Shown here: one piece after another, positions 19,621 to 30,410 of the stretch
Numbering within the stretch: position 1 is the first letter of the stretch
Layout: every line of letters begins with the position of its first letter
Assembly (NCBI RefSeq): GCF_000427785.1
Contig: NZ_ATYR01000023.1
Span: 34,781-98,780 of the forward strand
DNA: 64,000 nucleotides
Direction: 5' to 3'
Origin: Massilia alkalitolerans DSM 17462
Lineage (GTDB): Bacteria > Pseudomonadota > Gammaproteobacteria > Burkholderiales > Burkholderiaceae_D
Program-made: the position numbers and the translations under genes
Notes under the pieces: model-generated
Databases searched by the model: none
The model's input: only the letters and a program-made list of their open reading frames with translations
Told to the model about the DNA's origin: nothing

Positions 19621-21182
19621 GTCGCGAAATTTTATTGCTGGTGGATGCGCTTGCGCGCGAAAAGAACGTCGATAAGGAAGTGGTTTTCGGGGCGCTCGAA
19701 TTCGCGCTCGCGCAAGCCACGAAAAAACGCTATGAAGGCGAGGTCGACATTCGCGTGAGCATCGATCGCGACTCCGGCGAATTCGAGACCTTCCGCCGCT
19801 GGCACGTCGTTCCCGACGAAGCCGGCCTGCAGCTGCCCGACCAGGAAATCCTGCACTTCGAAGCCAAGGAACAAATCCCCGACATCGAAGTGGACGAATA
19901 CATCGAAGACCCGATCGAGTCGGTCGAGTTCGGCCGCCGCTTCGCCCAGGACACCAAGCAGGTCGTGCTGCAGCGCGTGCGCGATGCCGAGCGCGAGCAG
20001 ATCCTGCAGGACTTCCTCGAGCGCGGCGACTCGCTCGTGACAGGCACCATCAAGCGCATGGAGCGCGGCGATGCCATCGTGGAATCGGGCAAGATCGAAG
20101 CGCGCCTGCCGCGCGACCAGATGATCCCGAAGGAAAACCTGCGCATCGGCGACCGCGTCCGCGCCTACATCCTGCGCGTGGACCGCAACATGCGCGGCCC
20201 GCAGGTGATCCTGTCGCGCACTGCGCCGGAATTCATCATGAAGCTGTTCGAGCTGGAAGTGCCGGAAATCGAACAGGGCCTGCTGCAGATTAAATCGGCT
20301 GCCCGTGACGCCGGCGTGCGCGCCAAGATCGCGGTGTTTACCGCCGACAAGCGCATCGACCCGATCGGCACCTGCGTCGGCATGCGCGGTTCGCGCGTGC
20401 AGGCCGTGACCGGCGAGCTGGGCGGCGAGCGCGTGGACATCGTGCTGTGGTCGGACGATCCGGCCCAGTTCGTGATTGGCGCCCTGGCCCCGGCCAATGT
20501 TTCCTCGATCATGGTCGATGAAGACAAGCACGCCATGGACGTGGTGGTCGACGAAGAGAACCTGGCGATCGCGATCGGCCGTTCGGGCCAGAACGTGCGC
20601 CTGGCGTCCGAGCTGACCGGCTGGAAGATCAACATCATGACGGCCGAGGAATCGGCCAACAAGGTGGCCCAGGAAACCGCCGCGATCCGCGCGCTGTTCA
20701 TGGAAAAGCTGGACGTCGACCAGGAAGTGGCCGACATCCTGGTGGATGAAGGCTTCTCGAGCCTTGAAGAAATCGCGTACGTCCCTATTTCCGAAATGCT
20801 GGAAATCGAGTCGTTCGACGAAGATACCGTCAACGAACTGCGCACCCGCGCCCGTGACGCGCTGGTGACTGAAGCGATCGCTTCCGAAGAAGGCCTCGAA
20901 GGGATGGAAGAAGCCCTCGTGACCCTGGAAGGCATGGACCGCACCACCGCCGGCAAGCTCGGCCTGGCTGGGATCAAGACGGTCGAAGCATTCGCGGCAC
21001 TGGCCTATGACGAATTCGGCGCCATCCTGGCGCTGCCGTCGGACCGTGCCCGCGACCTGATCAAGAATGAATTTAGTGATGTGACCGACGAAGAGATGAA
21101 GCTGGTCGACAGCAAATACGATGACCGCGCCAAGGCGCTGCAGGCGAAGGCCTGGAGCCTGGCAGAAACGGCCAAGGCGTAA
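19617..21182 (+). CDS. nusA: Transcription termination/antitermination factor NusA
   Basis: 521 residues. The N-terminal RNA polymerase-binding domain (1 to about 130), the S1 domain (VTGTIKRMERGDAIVESG), and KH domains (DPIGTCVGMRGSRVQAVTGEL and AIAIGRSGQNVRLASELTGW) are followed by two acidic C-terminal repeats, the proteobacterial form of NusA. It modulates pausing, Rho and intrinsic termination and antitermination. It is translated from an ATGA overlap with rimP. NusA acting on the leader terminator would make the operon autoregulatory, as is known for the enterobacterial operon; that is inference here. Confidence 0.96.
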   Translation: MSREILLLVDALAREKNVDKEVVFGALEFALAQATKKRYEGEVDIRVSIDRDSGEFETFRRWHVVPDEAGLQLPDQEILHFEAKEQIPDIEVDEYIEDPIESVEFGRRFAQDTKQVVLQRVRDAEREQILQDFLERGDSLVTGTIKRMERGDAIVESGKIEARLPRDQMIPKENLRIGDRVRAYILRVDRNMRGPQVILSRTAPEFIMKLFELEVPEIEQGLLQIKSAARDAGVRAKIAVFTADKRIDPIGTCVGMRGSRVQAVTGELGGERVDIVLWSDDPAQFVIGALAPANVSSIMVDEDKHAMDVVVDEENLAIAIGRSGQNVRLASELTGWKINIMTAEESANKVAQETAAIRALFMEKLDVDQEVADILVDEGFSSLEEIAYVPISEMLEIESFDEDTVNELRTRARDALVTEAIASEEGLEGMEEALVTLEGMDRTTAGKLGLAGIKTVEAFAALAYDEFGAILALPSDRARDLIKNEFSDVTDEEMKLVDSKYDDRAKALQAKAWSLAETAKA

Positions 21183-21228
21183 TTTGCAAATCTTTATCAT
21201 CTCAGCGACACATAGAAAAGAGGACTGA

Positions 21229-24084
21229 ATGGCGAGTAACAACGTAGCCCAATTTGCCACCGAACTGAAGATGCCTGCAGACCTGCTGCTGACACAGCTG
21301 CGCTCGGCCGGCGTCGAAAAAAGTTCGACGTCAGATCCCTTGTCGAAAGATGATAAGGACAAGCTGCTGAACCATCTCCGCCGTACCCACGGTGCGACCG
21401 AAACCGGCGAGAAGAAGAAGATCACGGTGACCCGCAAGGAGACCACCGAGATCAAGCAGGCTGACGCCAGTGGCAAATCGCGCACCATCCAGGTCGAAGT
21501 GCGCAAGAAACGTACCTTCGTGCAGCGCGACGACCTGGTTACCCCGAAAGCCGCCGAAGCCGCCGCCCCGGTGGTCGATGCAGCCGAGCAGGCGCGCCGC
21601 GACGAAGACGCGCGCCGCCAGACCGAGCTGATCGCCCGCCAGGAAGCGGACCTGCGCGAAAAGCAGGAACGCCTGGCCAAGCTCGAAGCAGAAGAGGCCG
21701 CCCAGGCCAAGGCTGCCGAAGAGCAGGCCAAGCGTGACGCGGCCGAGAAGGCCAAGCGCGAAGCCGCCGAGGCTGCCGCTGCCGCGAAAGCCGCCGCGAG
21801 CGCTGCTGCGCCTGCGACCCCGGTCTCCGCTGCCGCCGAAGAAGCTGCCCAGGCCGCTGCTCTTGAGGCCAAGAAGCGTGCCGAGGAAGCCGCCAAGGAA
21901 GCCGCCGAACGTGCCGCCGCCACCGAGCGCGCACGCAAGGCCGTGGCCGACGAAGTGGCCCAGATCAAGCTCATGATGAGCCAGCCGCGCCGCGTCATCA
22001 AGGCGCCGGAACCGGCACCGAAGCCGGCTGCTCCCGCAGCACCGGCCGGCACCCTGCACAAGCCTGCCGCATCGGCCGACAAGAAGCCGGCGGACGCCAA
22101 GCCGGGCGACAAGAAGCCGGGCGACAAGAAGTCGATCAAGTCGGCCAATGTCTCCTCGACCTGGTCGGACGACGCCAAGAAGCGCGGCGCACCGAGCGGA
22201 CCGAAAGGCCGTGGCGGTCCGGGCGGCGGCACTGGCCGTGACGGCTGGCGTGCGGGCGGCCGCAGCGGTGGCCGTCGTTCGCACAGCGACGACCGTGAAA
22301 GCAACTTCCAGGCCCCGACCGAAGCCATCGTGCGCGAAGTCCACGTGCCGGAAACCATCACCGTGGCCGAACTGGCGCACAAGATGTCGGTCAAGGCATC
22401 CGAGGTCATCAAGCAGCTGATGAAGCTGGGCCAGATGTGCACCATCAACCAGGTGCTGGACCAGGAAACCGCGATGATCCTGGTGGAAGAGATGGGCCAC
22501 AAGGCCTTCCCGGCTGCCGTGGACGATCCGGAAGCGCTGCTGGCCGACCAGGGCGAGCACGCCGAGTTCGAATCGACCTCGCGCGCCCCGGTGGTGACCG
22601 TCATGGGTCACGTCGACCACGGCAAGACCTCGCTGCTGGACTACATCCGCCGCGCCAAGGTGGCGTCGGGCGAAGCCGGCGGCATTACCCAGCACATCGG
22701 CGCATACCACGTGGATACCCCGCGCGGCATGATCACCTTCCTGGACACCCCGGGCCACGAGGCGTTCACCGCCATGCGTGCCCGCGGCGCGAAAGCCACC
22801 GACATCGTCATCCTGGTGGTGGCGGCGGACGACGGCGTGATGCCGCAGACCAAGGAAGCGATTGCCCACGCGAAAGCTGCCGGCGTCCCGCTGGTGGTGG
22901 CGATCAACAAGATCGACAAGCCGGGCGCGAATACCGACCGCGTCACCCAGGAACTGGTGGCCGAAGGCGTGGTGCCGGAAGAATACGGCGGCGATTCGCC
23001 GTTCGTCCCGGTGTCCGCAAAGGTCGGTACCGGTATCGACGACCTGCTGGAGCAAGTCCTGCTGCAGGCCGAAGTGCTGGAACTGAAGGCGCCGACCGAA
23101 GCACCGGCGCGTGGCCTGGTGGTGGAAGCCCGTCTCGACAAGGGCCGCGGCCCGGTGGCGACCATCCTGGTGCAGTCGGGTACCCTGAAGCGCGGCGACG
23201 TCGTGCTGGCGGGTTCCTCGTTCGGCCGCGTCCGTGCGATGCTCGACGAGAATGGCAAGCCGGTGGCAACCGCCGGCCCGTCGATCCCGGTCGAGATCCA
23301 GGGCCTGACCGAAGTGCCGAGCGCCGGTGAAGAAGTGATGGTGATGGCCGACGAGCGCAAGGCGCGTGAAATCGCCCTGTTCCGTCAAGGCAAGTTCCGC
23401 GACGTCAAACTGGCGAAGCAGCAGGCCGCCAAGCTGGAGAACATGTTCGACCAGATGGCCGAAGGCGAAGTCAAGAACCTGCCGCTCATCGTCAAGACCG
23501 ACGTGCAGGGTTCGCAGGAAGCGCTGGTCGGTTCGCTGCAGAAGCTGTCGACCTCGGAAGTGCGCGTGCAGATCGTCCATGCGGCGGTCGGCGGCATCAC
23601 CGAATCCGACGTCAACCTGGCGGTGGCCTCGAAGGCAGTCATCATCGGCTTCAACGCCCGTGCCGACGCCTCCGCACGCAAGCTGGCCGAAGCCAACGGC
23701 GTCGACATCCGTTACTACAGCATCATTTACGATGCGATCGACGAGATCAAGACGGCACTGTCGGGCATGCTGGCGCCGGAGAAGCGCGAGACCATCACCG
23801 GCCAGGTGGAAATCCGCCAGGTCATCCTGGTGTCGAAGGTCGGCGCGATCGCGGGTTGCCTGGTCACCGATGGCGTGGTCAAGCGTACCTCCTCGGTCCG
23901 CCTGCTGCGCAACAACATCGTCGTGTGGACCGGCGAGATCGACTCGCTCAAGCGCTTCAAGGACGACGCGAAGGAAGTCCGTGCCGGTCTCGAGTGCGGC
24001 CTGTCGCTGAAGAACATGAACGAAATCCAGGTCGGCGACGTGCTGGAGGTGTTCGAAGTCACGGAAGTGGCGCGTACGCTGTAA
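21229..24084 (+). CDS. infB: Translation initiation factor IF-2
   Basis: 951 residues. An IF2_N domain opens the protein (VAQFATELKMPADLLLTQL), then a long Ala/Lys/Glu coiled-coil region (about 110-250) and a Gly/Arg-rich linker. A second IF2_N domain precedes the GTPase core with G1 GHVDHGKTSLLD, switch GGITQHIGAY, DTPGHEAF and NKIDKPGA. C-terminal domains bind initiator fMet-tRNA. It joins initiator tRNA to the 30S subunit. GAGGAC precedes the ATG. An internal start, as in other bacteria, cannot be judged. Confidence 0.96.
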   Translation: MASNNVAQFATELKMPADLLLTQLRSAGVEKSSTSDPLSKDDKDKLLNHLRRTHGATETGEKKKITVTRKETTEIKQADASGKSRTIQVEVRKKRTFVQRDDLVTPKAAEAAAPVVDAAEQARRDEDARRQTELIARQEADLREKQERLAKLEAEEAAQAKAAEEQAKRDAAEKAKREAAEAAAAAKAAASAAAPATPVSAAAEEAAQAAALEAKKRAEEAAKEAAERAAATERARKAVADEVAQIKLMMSQPRRVIKAPEPAPKPAAPAAPAGTLHKPAASADKKPADAKPGDKKPGDKKSIKSANVSSTWSDDAKKRGAPSGPKGRGGPGGGTGRDGWRAGGRSGGRRSHSDDRESNFQAPTEAIVREVHVPETITVAELAHKMSVKASEVIKQLMKLGQMCTINQVLDQETAMILVEEMGHKAFPAAVDDPEALLADQGEHAEFESTSRAPVVTVMGHVDHGKTSLLDYIRRAKVASGEAGGITQHIGAYHVDTPRGMITFLDTPGHEAFTAMRARGAKATDIVILVVAADDGVMPQTKEAIAHAKAAGVPLVVAINKIDKPGANTDRVTQELVAEGVVPEEYGGDSPFVPVSAKVGTGIDDLLEQVLLQAEVLELKAPTEAPARGLVVEARLDKGRGPVATILVQSGTLKRGDVVLAGSSFGRVRAMLDENGKPVATAGPSIPVEIQGLTEVPSAGEEVMVMADERKAREIALFRQGKFRDVKLAKQQAAKLENMFDQMAEGEVKNLPLIVKTDVQGSQEALVGSLQKLSTSEVRVQIVHAAVGGITESDVNLAVASKAVIIGFNARADASARKLAEANGVDIRYYSIIYDAIDEIKTALSGMLAPEKRETITGQVEIRQVILVSKVGAIAGCLVTDGVVKRTSSVRLLRNNIVVWTGEIDSLKRFKDDAKEVRAGLECGLSLKNMNEIQVGDVLEVFEVTEVARTL

Positions 24085-24106
24085 TTTCGACATTGGGCGT
24101 ACCATG

Positions 24107-24157
24107 AGGGCCAGGACGCTTCGCGGCGAATGCCGCGAGGGCCTGGCCCTTGTTTTT
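24107..24157 (+). terminator. Hairpin with T-run between infB and rbfA
   Basis: GAGGGCCAGG (24107-24116) pairs with CCTGGCCCTT (24142-24151) around an inner stem CGCGGC/GCCGCG and is followed by TGTTTTTT. It looks like a genuine intrinsic terminator inside the operon, possibly lowering rbfA-truB expression relative to infB. Confidence 0.8.
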
Positions 24158-24192
24158 TGGCCCGACATTCACAAGAACAAGATAGCAACATC

Positions 24193-24600
24193 ATGGCAAA
24201 ACACAGCAAAAGCATCCCCCAGCGCGGCCTGCGGGTCGCCGACCAGATCCAGAAAGACCTGTCGGAACTGATCGCCTTCGAACTCAAGGACCCGCGCGTC
24301 GGCATGGTCACCATCAGCGAAGTCAAGCTGACTCCCGACTACGCCCACGCCAAGGTCTACTTCACCCTGCTGAAGGACAGCCCGGAAGAGGTGAAGCAGA
24401 CCCTGGAAGGCTTGTCGAAGGCCGCCGGCTACCTGCGCAACATGCTCGGAAAGCGCCTGCACATCCACACGCTGCCGCAGCTGCACTTCGTGCACGACAC
24501 CTCGACCACGCGCGGCCTGGCCATGTCGGCCCTGATCGACCAGGCCAACGCGACCCGCGCCGCCGATTTCGGCCAGGACGAAGATTCGGACAGCGAGTGA
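24193..24600 (+). CDS. rbfA: Ribosome-binding factor A
   Basis: 135 residues from ATG 24193 (MAKHSKSIPQRGLRVADQIQ); the in-frame upstream start would begin in the terminator stem. RbfA is a small KH-fold 30S maturation factor needed for 16S 5'-end processing and cold adaptation. Family features are ELKDPRVGMVTISEVKLTPDY and the C-terminal PQLHFVHDTS. Its stop overlaps the truB GTG start. Confidence 0.95.
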   Translation: MAKHSKSIPQRGLRVADQIQKDLSELIAFELKDPRVGMVTISEVKLTPDYAHAKVYFTLLKDSPEEVKQTLEGLSKAAGYLRNMLGKRLHIHTLPQLHFVHDTSTTRGLAMSALIDQANATRAADFGQDEDSDSE

Positions 24601-25514
24601 GCCGCCCGCCGAAAAAGCCGCGCGACCTTGTCGACGGCGTCCTCCTGCTCGACAAGCCGGTCGGCCTGTCCTCGAACGACGCCCTGATGAAGGCCAAGCG
24701 CGTCTTCAATGCCAAGAAGGCCGGCCATACCGGCACCCTGGACCCGTTCGCCACCGGACTGCTGCCGCTGTGCTTCGGCGAAGCGACCAAGTTCTCGCAA
24801 GACCTGCTGGAAGCGGACAAGACCTATGAGGCGACGGTCCACCTCGGCATCATGACCACCACCGGCGACACCGAAGGGGAGCTCATCGAGCAGCGCGAGG
24901 TGGATGTCACGCGCGAGCAGGTCGAAGCCGCGCTGGCGCGCTTTCGCGGTCCCATCTTCCAGGTCCCGCCCATGTATTCCGCGCTCAAGCGCGACGGAAA
25001 GGCGCTGTACGAGTACGCGCGCGAGGGCATCACGCTCGAGCGCGAAGCGCGCCCTGTGACCATCCACGCCTTGTCCCTGGTCGAGTATACGGCGCCGCTG
25101 CTGAAGATCCTGGTCACTTGCAGCAAGGGCACTTATGTGCGCGTGCTGGGCGAGGACATCGGCGCCGCGCTCGGCTGCGGCGCGCACCTGAACGCGCTGC
25201 GCCGGGTGCAGGTGGGCGCGCTCTCGACCGAGCGCATGATCTCGCTGGAAGACCTGCAGGCCCACACCGATCCGCTTTCGCTGCTGGCCCCGGTCGATGC
25301 GCTGCTGTCGAGCTTCCCGTCAGTCGAGCTCACGGCGGAGCTGGCGAAGCGCTTCCTGAACGGCCAGCGCCTGGCGCTGGGCAAGGAATCCGTGGTTGTC
25401 CCGAGCGAGCTGGGACGGGTGCGGGTGTACCATGAGGGCAAGCTGCTCGGTACCGCGCACCTGCAGGAATATGCGATCCTGGCGCCCGAGCGCCTGATCG
25501 CGGCGCAGCAGTAA
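24597..25514 (+). CDS. truB: tRNA pseudouridine-55 synthase TruB
   Basis: 305 residues starting at GTG 24597, overlapping the rbfA stop (GTGA). It makes pseudouridine 55 in the T-loop of tRNAs. Motifs are LLLDKPVGLSSN, KKAGHTGTLDPFATGLLP with catalytic Asp49, VPPMYSALKRDGK and VTCSKGTYVRVLGEDIG. The C-terminal PUA-like part follows. A GGCGCGC/GCGCGCC stem lies about 20 bases after the stop but has no T-run. Confidence 0.95.
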   Translation: MSRPPKKPRDLVDGVLLLDKPVGLSSNDALMKAKRVFNAKKAGHTGTLDPFATGLLPLCFGEATKFSQDLLEADKTYEATVHLGIMTTTGDTEGELIEQREVDVTREQVEAALARFRGPIFQVPPMYSALKRDGKALYEYAREGITLEREARPVTIHALSLVEYTAPLLKILVTCSKGTYVRVLGEDIGAALGCGAHLNALRRVQVGALSTERMISLEDLQAHTDPLSLLAPVDALLSSFPSVELTAELAKRFLNGQRLALGKESVVVPSELGRVRVYHEGKLLGTAHLQEYAILAPERLIAAQQ

Positions 25515-25735
25515 GCGCCCGCTTACCGTTGCTGGCGCGCTACGGCGCGCCGGCGGCGCCCAAGCGTCATTCTCCTGCAATGGATTGGCGCTAGTATCGA
25601 CGGTAGTTTTCGTCGAAATTCCCGGTCGCTGCAGCGCAGCAAGCCGTATAGCGTGCTATAGTAGCGGGCTACGGTAAACGGTAATGATCATCGCCGCCTC
25701 CGACCATCACGCAACATTCACTGTTGAAAACACAC

Positions 25736-27574
<1,839 letters not shown>

Positions 27575-27593
27575 TCGGCCTCCAGGCTGCTCC

Positions 27594-27624
27594 AAAAAAC
27601 CCGCTGCTTGCAGCGGGTTTTTTT
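27594..27624 (+). terminator. Intrinsic terminator after typA
   Basis: AAAAAACCCGCTG, loop CTTG, then CAGCGGG followed by a seven-T run, 20 bases after the typA stop. Confidence 0.93.
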
Positions 27625-27855
27625 ATTCCTCAGCGGCGGTTCGGTCCGTATTTGCCGTATACGGCCGCGCCTGGCTGACTTGGCAGCATCGTCCGTCATC
27701 TGGCGCACATAAGTGCGGATCTGGTCTCAATTTTGCATCTTGTTACAGTTCTTACCAGGTTTGCACTGGGCTCAGCCGGCAGGGTTTGCTATTGTGTCTA
27801 CAACGCGATTCATTGTGAATTGCGAGCCAGATGAAGATTATTGAAGGGAGTTCGC

Positions 27856-28383
27856 ATGAAGAAGCTGATGATTGCACTGATCGCCACCGCCGCTGTTGCC
27901 GGTACCGCCCAGGCCCAAACCAATGCCGGGCGCGGCTATGTCGGTGCCAGCGCCGTGACCGCCAAGAACAGCACCGTCGACGCGAATAAAGCCGACGCCA
28001 AGCTGTTCGCCGGTTACCAGTTCGACGAGCGCATGGGTGTCGAGGCCGGCTGGACCAACCACCACAAGACCGACTTCGCCAACGGCGGCGTGCGCGGCAA
28101 CACCGAAGGCTACGGCACCTATGTCGCCGCCAAATACACCATGCCGGTGAACGAACAGGTGTCCGCCTACGGCAAGCTGGGGATCTCGCACAACGAGCGC
28201 AAGCTGAACACCAATGTGGGCAACTTCAAGCAGGACGACACCAGCGGCTACGCCGGCGTTGGCGTGGAGTACAAGCTGAACCAGACCACGGCACTGGTGG
28301 CGGAATATGAGCGCTACGGCAAGAGCAAGGACTTTGGCGCCCGTGCCAACGTGTGGAGCGCGGGCCTGAAGTACGGCTTCTAA
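27856..28383 (+). CDS. Small outer-membrane beta-barrel protein (OmpA-like transmembrane fold)
   Basis: 175 residues. The start MKKLMIALIATAAVAGTAQAQ is a clear signal peptide with cleavage expected after AQA; AAGGGAG lies eight bases before the ATG. The mature part of about 153 residues alternates polar and aromatic residues in beta-hairpin fashion (GRGYVGASAV, LFAGYQFDERMGVEAGWT, GYAGVGVEYKLN, terminal SAGLKYGF). This matches an eight-stranded outer-membrane barrel of the OmpA/OmpX-like class. The terminal Phe is the usual assembly signal. Its function is unknown. It is monocistronic, with an upstream region of about 230 bases and a strong terminator behind. Confidence 0.85.
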   Translation: MKKLMIALIATAAVAGTAQAQTNAGRGYVGASAVTAKNSTVDANKADAKLFAGYQFDERMGVEAGWTNHHKTDFANGGVRGNTEGYGTYVAAKYTMPVNEQVSAYGKLGISHNERKLNTNVGNFKQDDTSGYAGVGVEYKLNQTTALVAEYERYGKSKDFGARANVWSAGLKYGF

Positions 28384-28407
28384 ACGCCTCAACAGCACGC
28401 AAGTCGT

Positions 28408-28445
28408 AAAAAAGCCCTCCGGCGCCTGGCGCCGGAGGGCTTTTT
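28408..28445. terminator. Bidirectional terminator between the barrel gene and the flagellar locus
   Basis: AAAAAGCCCTCCGGCGCC, loop TG, GGCGCCGGAGGGC-TTTTT. Flanking A and T runs allow it to work on both strands. It separates the convergent barrel-protein gene from the last gene of the flg operon. Confidence 0.93.
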
Positions 28446-28460
28446 CATGAGCGGGACCGA

Positions 28461-29474
28461 TCAGCGCAGTCCGAGCAGCGCCTGCACCCGTTCGCGGCTC
28501 ACGCCGACCAGGGCCGAGGTAATCGCCAGCAGCGACTGGTAATCATGGCTGGCCGCGGTGGCCGCGAAATCGCCGCTGATGGCCGCCAGCTCCGCTTCCG
28601 GGGTGGCCGGCTGTTCGACACGCGCCATGGCCGCGCTCAATGCGGCGCTGGCCGCTTCCTGCGAACGGCGCACCCGGGCCAGGGCCTGCACCACTTCGCG
28701 CAGGCTCTGGCGCAGCGCGTCCGGGTTGCCGACATTCCACTGTTCCGGCGCGAGGCCGGCCGGGTCTTCGGCCACGTCGACACGGCCGCGGCCCGAGATC
28801 GCGATCGCATCCTTGATGCCGGCCCACTCGGATTCCGGCGCGCTGAACACCAGCTGCTGCTGCTTGTCCAGCGACACGCGGACTTTTACCGGCGACAGGG
28901 TGCGGTCGAGGCGGGCGGCGATCTCTTCCGGCGTCATGCCGGGTTCGATGGTGGCACTCAGCTGCGGGCCGCCGGCGCTGCCCACCGAGAAGGCATAGGT
29001 CTGCTGGCCGGCCGACTGCAGCGAGGCGAGGTCGAAGCCGCGGATCCGGAAGCGCGTCATGGCGGGCTGGCCGTCGCTGAAGTCCAGCTGGGCGTCGACG
29101 CCGCCGCCGGCCTGCTTGCGGCGTGATTCCAGCGCGGTGGCGAGCTGCTGGGACCTGGCTTCGATCTGGCGCGCCGGGTCGCCGCGGCCGGAGATCTTGG
29201 CGCTCAGGTCAGCCTTCAGGGCTTCGAGCTGGGAGGCGACGCGCGCCAGGTAGTCGAGTGCCTGCTGGGCCCGGGCAACGTCGCCCTGCGTGCGCGTATC
29301 CCACCTGAGGCCGCGCTGGAGCGGCGCAGCGGCAGGCGGCGGGGTAACGACACGGCTGTCCGGGTCGGCAGGCTTGATCGCGTTGGCGCGTGCCGCCGCG
29401 GCGGTCGAGGCCGCGGCGACGGAATTGTTGATCGGCGAGTTGGCCGGGTTGGCCGGACGGAGGGCAGCTTCCAT
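28461..29474 (-). CDS. Unnamed flagellar-locus protein downstream of flgL (lafW position)
   Basis: 337 residues; I do not recognise a named family. The first ~60 residues are Ala/Pro-rich. A helical stretch follows (ARAQQALDYLARVASQLEALKADLSAKISG). Around residues 140-225 a beta-rich stretch (TYAFSVGSAGGPQLSATIEPG, then EEIAARLDR, VRVSLDKQQQLVFSAPE and AIAISGRGR) resembles the Flagellin_IN motif seen in FliD and flagellins. It is the last gene of the flgB-flgL operon, 14 bases after flgL, the place occupied by lafW in Flag-2 loci. A hook-associated or filament-junction role is inferred from place and motif. Confidence 0.6.
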   Translation of the reverse strand: MEAALRPANPANSPINNSVAAASTAAAARANAIKPADPDSRVVTPPPAAAPLQRGLRWDTRTQGDVARAQQALDYLARVASQLEALKADLSAKISGRGDPARQIEARSQQLATALESRRKQAGGGVDAQLDFSDGQPAMTRFRIRGFDLASLQSAGQQTYAFSVGSAGGPQLSATIEPGMTPEEIAARLDRTLSPVKVRVSLDKQQQLVFSAPESEWAGIKDAIAISGRGRVDVAEDPAGLAPEQWNVGNPDALRQSLREVVQALARVRRSQEAASAALSAAMARVEQPATPEAELAAISGDFAATAASHDYQSLLAITSALVGVSRERVQALLGLR

Positions 29475-29488
29475 GCTGGGTTATCGTA

Positions 29489-30400
29489 TTACAACATCGA
29501 GAACAGGGACAGGGTGCCGATGCGGCTGTAGGCCTTGTAGGTGGCCTGCAGGGCAGTCGAATAGGCGTTGAGCGAGGTAGCCGCTTCGCCGACGTCGAGC
29601 GTGCCGATGTCGGTGATCGCCATCTTGTTCGACAGGCTGATGTTGGCGTGGTTGGCGTCCAGCGTCTTCATGATGTTTTGCGCACCGCCCAGGGTAGCCA
29701 CCTTGCTGCTCAGCAGGTTGAGGGCGCCGTCGAAGCCGTCCAGGGTGCTGCTCAGCGTCGCACGCAGCGCCGGGTCGTTGGCCGACGCGGTCGGCGCCTT
29801 CAGGCCGACGATCGCCTGGTCGAGGCGGTTCAGCAGCTGTTCGATGCCTTCCAGGTTCTGGTTGGCCGGCTGGGTGATGCCGTTGCCGACCACGACCTGC
29901 TGCGAATTCGTGTTGCCGACGTAGGTGTAGCGCGAACCGAGCGGCGCCGCCGGATCGTAGGCGATCGGCGCGGTCCTGGTCAGGGTGCCCGAAAAATTGT
30001 AGTTGCCTTCCTGGTCGATCGAGTTGGCGCCATAGAACAGGCTTTCGCGCAGCGATTCGAGCGGGGACACCATGGCGTTCAGGTCTTGCGGCGCATTGCT
30101 GCCGTCGGAAGCCCAGACAAGCAGATCGCGTCCCGGAATGAGCTCGTCCGCCATGTTCTGCAGGATGCCCTCGGTCTTGGTCATGCGAATCTTGATCGAG
30201 GCAATATTGTCGCGGTACTGCTGCACCGTCGCTTCTTCGCGCGCCAGGCGTGCCAGGCGTACGCTGTCGACCGGGTCGTCCGACGGCACCATGATGCGCT
30301 TGTTGGATGCCAGCTGCTGCGTCAGGTGGGTGATGCGCTCCTGGTTGTTCTGGAGCGACTGGTTCATCGTCGATTGGTACTGGGAAGTAGCGATACGCAT
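29489..30400 (-). CDS. flgL: Flagellar hook-filament junction protein FlgL (HAP3)
   Basis: 303 residues, close to the usual ~315. The flagellin-like N-terminus MRIATSQYQSTMNQSLQNNQ, then KRIMVPSDDPVDSVRLARL, and a C-terminal helical segment (SNKMAITDIGTLDVGEAATSLNAYSTALQATYKA) are typical of HAP3, which joins FlgK to the filament. It is secreted by the flagellar export apparatus. It follows flgK by ten bases. Confidence 0.93.
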   Translation of the reverse strand: MRIATSQYQSTMNQSLQNNQERITHLTQQLASNKRIMVPSDDPVDSVRLARLAREEATVQQYRDNIASIKIRMTKTEGILQNMADELIPGRDLLVWASDGSNAPQDLNAMVSPLESLRESLFYGANSIDQEGNYNFSGTLTRTAPIAYDPAAPLGSRYTYVGNTNSQQVVVGNGITQPANQNLEGIEQLLNRLDQAIVGLKAPTASANDPALRATLSSTLDGFDGALNLLSSKVATLGGAQNIMKTLDANHANISLSNKMAITDIGTLDVGEAATSLNAYSTALQATYKAYSRIGTLSLFSML

Positions 30401-30410
30401 GGTGGTTCCT

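Noticed and set aside
19632..22604. A 990-codon minus-strand frame across nusA and infB
   Set aside because: Opposite to two essential genes with obvious motifs; low-complexity translation of GC-rich codons.
25661..25735. A firm promoter for typA
   Set aside because: TATAGT is present but no acceptable -35 at 16-18 bases could be found, so it is only mentioned in the typA entry.
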